Source: Rhizobiales bacterium UBA1912 (GTDB taxonomy: Bacteria; Pseudomonadota; Alphaproteobacteria; Rhizobiales; Devosiaceae). Taken from it: a DNA stretch of 64,000 bases. The position numbers and the translations under genes were made by a program. Below, in pieces: positions 59,796 through 64,000 of the stretch (its first letter is position 1; each line of letters starts with the position of its first letter). The stretch spans positions 326,662 through 390,661 of the forward strand of contig DDGC01000014.1 in assembly GCA_002337455.1 (NCBI GenBank), given 5' to 3'. The notes under the pieces were generated by a model. It was not told the origin of the DNA, made no database searches, and worked only from the letters and a program-made list of their open reading frames with translations.

Positions 59796-60773
59796 ATGGC
59801 CTTTTTGCTACGGCGACTGGCGTTCTACCTGGCGGCGTTTCTTGTCGCCGCGACCATCAATTTCTTCCTGCCCCGGCTGATGCCGGGCGATCCGATCCAG
59901 ATCATGTTCGCCAGTGCCGGGTCCGAGCTGAGCCTTGAAAACCTCAACGCGCTCAAGCTGACGTTCGGCTTTATCGATGCGCCGCTGGGCGAGCAATATC
60001 TGCGTTACCTGCAAAGCGTATTCACCGGGGATCTGGGCCGGTCGGTCAAATACTTCCCCCTGCCCGTTACTGAACTGCTGGGCCGCGCGCTGATCTGGAC
60101 CCTGGGCCTGATGGGCATCGCGACCGTTGTCAGCTTCAGCCTTGGCACCTTCATGGGCGTCGTCGCCGCATGGAACCGCGGCAAACCCATCGACTCGGCC
60201 ATTTCGCTCAGCGCCATCTTTTCCAGCTCGGTCCCCGCGGTCGTCGTGTCGCTGATCATGCTCTTCGTCTTCGGCTACACGCTCAGCTGGTTCCCTAATG
60301 GCTATGCCGCCAATCCGCTGATCGATCCCGCCTGGAACTGGGAATACATCTCCAGCGTGCTCTATCACGGCACCCTGCCCATGCTGACGCTGGTCATCGT
60401 GCTCACTGGCGGCTTTGCAGTCACCATGCGCAACAACATGATCTACCTTCTCGGAGAGGATTATATCGTGATGGCCCGCGCCAAGGGGCTGACGGACAGT
60501 CGGGTAATGCTGTGGTACGCGGCGCGCAATGCGCTTTTGCCGACCGTATCGAGCCTTGCCATTGCCATCGGCACCATTTTGGGCGGCTCGCTGGTCACCG
60601 AGGTTGTGTTCAACTACCCGGGCCTGGGCAACACCCTCTATCAGGCGATCATCGCGCGCGACTATCCGGTCATTCAGGGTCAGTTGCTGATCATGACGGG
60701 CGCCATGCTCATCTCAAATTTCGTGGTCGATCTCAGCTATGTGCTGCTCGACCCGCGCCTCAAAAAGGCATGA
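59796..60773 (+). CDS. Peptide ABC permease (DppB type)
   Basis: The 325-residue protein has an N-terminal helix followed by FFLPRLMPGDPIQIMFASAG, as in DppB/OppB. The coupling loop is YIVMARAKGLTDSRVMLWYA, and IGTILGGSLVTEVVFNYPGL leads to the end. AGGAGG precedes the start. Four bases separate it from the second permease. Confidence 0.93.
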   Translation: MAFLLRRLAFYLAAFLVAATINFFLPRLMPGDPIQIMFASAGSELSLENLNALKLTFGFIDAPLGEQYLRYLQSVFTGDLGRSVKYFPLPVTELLGRALIWTLGLMGIATVVSFSLGTFMGVVAAWNRGKPIDSAISLSAIFSSSVPAVVVSLIMLFVFGYTLSWFPNGYAANPLIDPAWNWEYISSVLYHGTLPMLTLVIVLTGGFAVTMRNNMIYLLGEDYIVMARAKGLTDSRVMLWYAARNALLPTVSSLAIAIGTILGGSLVTEVVFNYPGLGNTLYQAIIARDYPVIQGQLLIMTGAMLISNFVVDLSYVLLDPRLKKA

Positions 60774-60777
60774 CCAC

Positions 60778-61665
60778 ATGAAGCTCCTCAGCCAATTGCT
60801 GTACAACAAGAAGGCCATGGCGGGCCTTGTGATCCTGACGATCATCGTGTTGGTCGCCATCTTTGCGCCTCTGTTGACCGAATACAGCCCCGTCAAGCGC
60901 GTCGGCCGTCCGCATCAGGCTCCCAGCTGGGAGCATTGGATGGGCACGACCCGTCTCGGCCATGACGTGTTTTCCCGCCTCGTCCATGGTGCCCGCGTAT
61001 CGCTGGCCGTGGGCTTTGGCGCGGGGTTGATGATCACCCTTATCGGCACGGTGCTCGGCATCGTTGCCGGCTACAAAGGCGGGGTGGTCGATGAGGTCAT
61101 CAACTTTTTCACCAATATGGTGCTTGTCGTCCCCAACCTGCCGCTGCTCCTCGTTCTTGCCGCGTTCATCGGTCAGGCGAGCCCGCTGGTCATCGCAGTC
61201 ATTCTGGGCCTGACCTCCTGGGCTTGGGGCGTGCGTGTGACGCGGTCGGAAACGCTCTCGATCCGCCAACGCGATTTCGTCAAATCGGCAGAAATGCTGG
61301 GCGAGCCGGCCGGCCGCATCATGCTGTTTGAAATCTTCCCGAACCTGATTTCCATTGTCGGCATCAATTTCATCGGCAGTGTCATCTTCGCGGTGATCAC
61401 CGAGGCGACCCTTGAATTTCTTGGCCTTGGCGATCCCAACACGGTCTCGTGGGGCATCATGCTTTACAACGCGCAGAACTCGGCAGCCCTATCGGTCGGC
61501 GCCTGGTGGGATCTGCTGGCGCCCTGCTTTGCCCTTGCATTTCTGGGGCTGGGGCTCGCTCTTATCAACTTTGCAATCGACGAGATTGCCAATCCGCGTC
61601 TGCGCACCGGGGGCATGCTCAATCGCTGGACCCGAATGGTCCGTCTCGGGGAGGGCAAGGTATGA
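60778..61665 (+). CDS. Peptide ABC permease (DppC type)
   Basis: The 295-residue protein has HWMGTTRLGHDVFSRLVHGA, the DppC signature after the first helix, then VRVTRSETLSIRQRDFVKSA as coupling loop and ATLEFLGLGDPNTVSWGIML. It overlaps the next gene by ATGA. Confidence 0.93.
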   Translation: MKLLSQLLYNKKAMAGLVILTIIVLVAIFAPLLTEYSPVKRVGRPHQAPSWEHWMGTTRLGHDVFSRLVHGARVSLAVGFGAGLMITLIGTVLGIVAGYKGGVVDEVINFFTNMVLVVPNLPLLLVLAAFIGQASPLVIAVILGLTSWAWGVRVTRSETLSIRQRDFVKSAEMLGEPAGRIMLFEIFPNLISIVGINFIGSVIFAVITEATLEFLGLGDPNTVSWGIMLYNAQNSAALSVGAWWDLLAPCFALAFLGLGLALINFAIDEIANPRLRTGGMLNRWTRMVRLGEGKV

Positions 61666-62480
61666 GCGAACCCGTCCTGTCCATCCGCAATCTCAATATC
61701 GACTATGTCGGCGACCACACCAATTTCCACGCCGTCAAGGATGTCAGCTTCGACATCGCGCCGGGCGAGTTCTTCGGGCTTGCCGGGGAATCGGGGTGTG
61801 GCAAGTCGACAATCGCCTTTGCCGTCAGCCGTTTGCACCGGCCTCCTGCCCTCATCCGCACCGGCAGCCAGATCCAGGTCGATGGCCGCAACGTGCTCGA
61901 TCTGAGCGAAGAGGAGCTGCGCCGCTTTCGCTGGAGCGAGGTTGCCATGGTGTTCCAGAGCGCCATGAACTCGCTCAATCCGGTCCTCACAATCGAGACG
62001 CAGTTTTACGACGTGCTCAAGGCCCATACCCGCATTAGCCGGGCGCAAGCGCGCGAGCGGGCAACCGAACTGCTCAAGCTGGTCGATATCGCCCCCGAGC
62101 GTCTGGACTCCTACCCCCACCAATGCTCCGGCGGCATGCGGCAACGCATTGTCATTGCCATCTGCCTGGCCCTCAATCCCAAGCTGCTGATCATGGATGA
62201 GCCGACCACTGCGCTCGATGTCGTCGTGCAGCGCGAAATCCTGCAGCGCATCGAAATCCTGCGCCACCAGCTCGGGTTCTCGGTCCTGTTCATCACCCAT
62301 GATCTAGGGCTGATGGTTCAGGTCAGCGACCGTATCGGCATCATGCTCGAGGGCGAGCTGGTCGAGGTCAACGACGCGCAATCGATCTACAAGAACCCCC
62401 AGCACGATTACACAAAGCGTCTGTGGGCTTCGATGCCCAAGCTCTATGGCAAGCAGGCAGCGCGGGAGGACGCCCAATGA
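61662..62480 (+). CDS. Peptide ABC ATPase (DppD type)
   Basis: The 272-residue ATPase has Walker A GESGCGKST, signature CSGGMRQRIVIAICL, Walker B LLIMDEPTTALD and HDLGLMVQVSDRIGIMLEGE. It is shorter than typical DppD (about 330) and lacks most of the C-terminal cysteine-rich oligopeptide extension. It overlaps both neighbours by ATGA-type junctions. Confidence 0.92.
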   Translation: MSEPVLSIRNLNIDYVGDHTNFHAVKDVSFDIAPGEFFGLAGESGCGKSTIAFAVSRLHRPPALIRTGSQIQVDGRNVLDLSEEELRRFRWSEVAMVFQSAMNSLNPVLTIETQFYDVLKAHTRISRAQARERATELLKLVDIAPERLDSYPHQCSGGMRQRIVIAICLALNPKLLIMDEPTTALDVVVQREILQRIEILRHQLGFSVLFITHDLGLMVQVSDRIGIMLEGELVEVNDAQSIYKNPQHDYTKRLWASMPKLYGKQAAREDAQ

Positions 62481-63397
62481 CGACCGCCGCTACCGATCAG
62501 CCCATCCTCGCGCTCGACAACGTCTCGAAGGTTTTTGGCCAAGCCGACAATCCGGTTTACGCGGCGCGCTCGGTCTCGTTCGCGCTGCATCCGGGCCGGA
62601 CGCTGGCGCTGGTGGGCGAATCCGGTTCGGGCAAGACCACTGCAGCCCGGCTGATCATGCGAGAATATGTGCCCGACGAAGGCCGGCTGATGTTCCGCGG
62701 GGCGCCGCTTGGCAAGGCCGACACCAAAGCCATCAAGGCCTATCGTTCGTCGGTGCAGATGGTGTTTCAGGACCCGTTCTCCTCGCTCAATCCAACGCAC
62801 ACGATCCGCTACCATCTCGAGCGCCCGCTGCGACTGCATCAGCCGCACCTCAATGCATCACAGCGCAAGGCGACCATCGAAGAGCTGCTGGCAAGGGTCA
62901 AACTCGACCCGGCATTGCTCATGGGCAAATTCCCCCACGAGCTGTCCGGTGGCCAGCGCCAGCGCATTTCCATTGCCCGCGCCCTTGCGGTCAATCCCGA
63001 GGTCATCGTCGCCGACGAGCCCACCTCCATGCTCGATGTCTCGGTCCGTCAGGGCATTCTCAACCTGCTCAACGACATGAAGGCCGAACTGGGTCTGGCG
63101 CTTCTCTACATCACCCACGATATTGCCACGGCGCGCTACGTCGCTGACGACATCATGGTGATGTATGCCGGCCAGATCGTGGAATGGGGCAGCGTCGACA
63201 GCGTGCTGGGCGAGCCGCACCATCCCTACACGCGCCTTCTGCTCGCGGCAGTGCCCGATCCGGATCGCCGTTTCAACGACACCCGGTTCACCGACGAGTT
63301 GAGCCAGACCGACATCATCCGGCGGCAGGCCGCCCTGCCACAACCCGAGACGGTGCAGGTTGGCGACAACCACTTCATCCGGCCAATGATCCGTTGA
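62477..63397 (+). CDS. Peptide ABC ATPase (DppF type)
   Basis: The 306-residue ATPase has Walker A GESGSGKTT, QMVFQDPFSSLNPTHTIRYH, signature LSGGQRQRISIARAL, Walker B VIVADEPTSMLDVS, and HHPYTRLLLAAVPDPD near the C-terminus, where DppF/OppF proteins carry such a segment. It forms the ATPase heterodimer with the preceding DppD-type protein. Confidence 0.93.
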   Translation: MTTAATDQPILALDNVSKVFGQADNPVYAARSVSFALHPGRTLALVGESGSGKTTAARLIMREYVPDEGRLMFRGAPLGKADTKAIKAYRSSVQMVFQDPFSSLNPTHTIRYHLERPLRLHQPHLNASQRKATIEELLARVKLDPALLMGKFPHELSGGQRQRISIARALAVNPEVIVADEPTSMLDVSVRQGILNLLNDMKAELGLALLYITHDIATARYVADDIMVMYAGQIVEWGSVDSVLGEPHHPYTRLLLAAVPDPDRRFNDTRFTDELSQTDIIRRQAALPQPETVQVGDNHFIRPMIR

Positions 63398-63404
63398 CCC
63401 GGCC

Positions 63405-64000
63405 ATGACCACACGCTTGCAGGCCGCAATCGAGCGGTTTCCGATTGCCGGGCATTTCACCATCGCCCGCGGCAGCCGAACCGAAGCGGTGGTCGTTTCG
63501 GTCCGGCTCGAAAGAGACGGCCATGTCGGACGCGGCGAATGCGTGCCCTATACCCGCTATAACGAAACCCCCGAAGCCACCCTTGCCGCAATCGAGGCGC
63601 TGGCACCGTCGATTGCCGATAGCCTTACCCGGGCCGGCCTCCAGCGCGCCCTGCCGCCCGGCGCTGCCCGCAACGCGCTCGACTGCGCTTTCTGGGACCT
63701 GGAAGCCAAAATCGCCGGCACCAGTGTCGCCGCCCTGGCCGGCGTCAGCGTGCTCGAGCGGATCGAGACGGCGTTCACCGTCAGTCTGGGGACGCCCGAA
63801 GCGATGGCCGAGGACGCCGCGAAGGTGCGGCGTATGCCCCTGCTGAAAATCAAGCTCGGCGCCCCCGGCGATGCCGCCCGGCTGACCGCCGTGCGCAGGG
63901 CCGCGCCCGACGCCCGCCTGATTGTTGATGCCAATGAGGGTTGGCAAGCTGCCGATCTGCCCGATTTGCTCAAGGCCTGCCAGGACTGCGGCGTCGAACT
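63405..64000 (+). CDS. L-Ala-D/L-Glu (dipeptide) epimerase, enolase superfamily, 3'-truncated by the window edge
   Basis: The frame is open from ATG 63405 to the last base, giving about 198 residues. It has ECVPYTRYNETPE in the capping domain, AARNALDCAFWDLEAKIAG at its end, and in the barrel LLKIKLGAPGD with the KxK catalytic lysine pair and IVDANEGW with the first metal aspartate. This pattern fits YcjG/YkfB dipeptide epimerases, which convert L-Ala-D-Glu from murein to L-Ala-L-Glu. It is seven bases after the peptide ATPase gene, completing the cell-wall salvage set. Confidence 0.88.
   Translation, partial: MTTRLQAAIERFPIAGHFTIARGSRTEAVVVSVRLERDGHVGRGECVPYTRYNETPEATLAAIEALAPSIADSLTRAGLQRALPPGAARNALDCAFWDLEAKIAGTSVAALAGVSVLERIETAFTVSLGTPEAMAEDAAKVRRMPLLKIKLGAPGDAARLTAVRRAAPDARLIVDANEGWQAADLPDLLKACQDCGVE

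Overview
The window is a 64 kb piece of a high-GC alphaproteobacterial chromosome. Gene families and ABC/TTT transporter density fit the Hyphomicrobiales (a Devosia/Pelagibacterium-like organism is my guess, not proven). It is gene-dense, with many ATGA start/stop overlaps. I see no rRNA, CRISPR array, transposase, phage gene or integrase. The only structural RNA gene I recognise is one tRNA with a CAU anticodon near the left end.

Left third (about 1-31.9 kb, mostly minus strand): a truncated methyltransferase and the tRNA are followed by three transport/catabolism loci built on tripartite tricarboxylate transporters (TTT, Tct/Bug type). Locus A (1.0-11.8 kb) has a classical tctC-tctB-tctA set, two 4,5-dihydroxyphthalate-decarboxylase-like proteins, a LigI-like amidohydrolase, a LigJ-like 4-oxalomesaconate hydratase, an HpcH/HpaI aldolase, a ThDP enzyme and a divergent LysR regulator. 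This resembles the lower half of the protocatechuate 4,5-cleavage (2-pyrone-4,6-dicarboxylate) route without a ring-cleavage dioxygenase. Locus B (11.8-18.8 kb) has a second LysR-type regulator with two tandem HTH domains, a second amidohydrolase, a third decarboxylase-like protein, and a TTT system in which TctA and TctB appear fused. Locus C (20.4-29.2 kb) has a second fused TctA-TctB, two further TctC-type receptors, a leaderless amino-acid-type binding protein, three overlapping metallo-beta-lactamase-fold genes (two with degraded metal sites) and an esterase.

Middle (29.5-40.5 kb): an M24-type peptidase homologue with a structured leader, a LysR gene, and a divergent plus-strand operon of hydrolase, luciferase-like monooxygenase, ThDP enzyme, flavin reductase, SDR, Asp/Glu-racemase-like protein, aldehyde dehydrogenase and MFS exporter. 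It looks like a complete catabolic module for an unidentified substrate.

Right third (40.7-64 kb): a ROK-regulated operon has two tandem ribose-type binding proteins, one permease, a half-size ATPase, an M20 hydrolase and an alanine-racemase-fold protein. It converges on a minus-strand sugar ABC operon with nanE and a BadF-type amino-sugar kinase. An RpiR regulator sits between that operon and a plus-strand murQ-GNAT-nagZ-peptide ABC transporter-dipeptide epimerase operon. The same inverted repeat (TGGAAT-N5-ATTCC) lies at the promoters of both operons, which suggests one RpiR-controlled cell-wall (muropeptide/amino-sugar) salvage regulon.

A recurring design feature is a GC-rich intercistronic hairpin directly after seven of the eight secreted solute-binding-protein genes, probably protecting the binding-protein mRNA.
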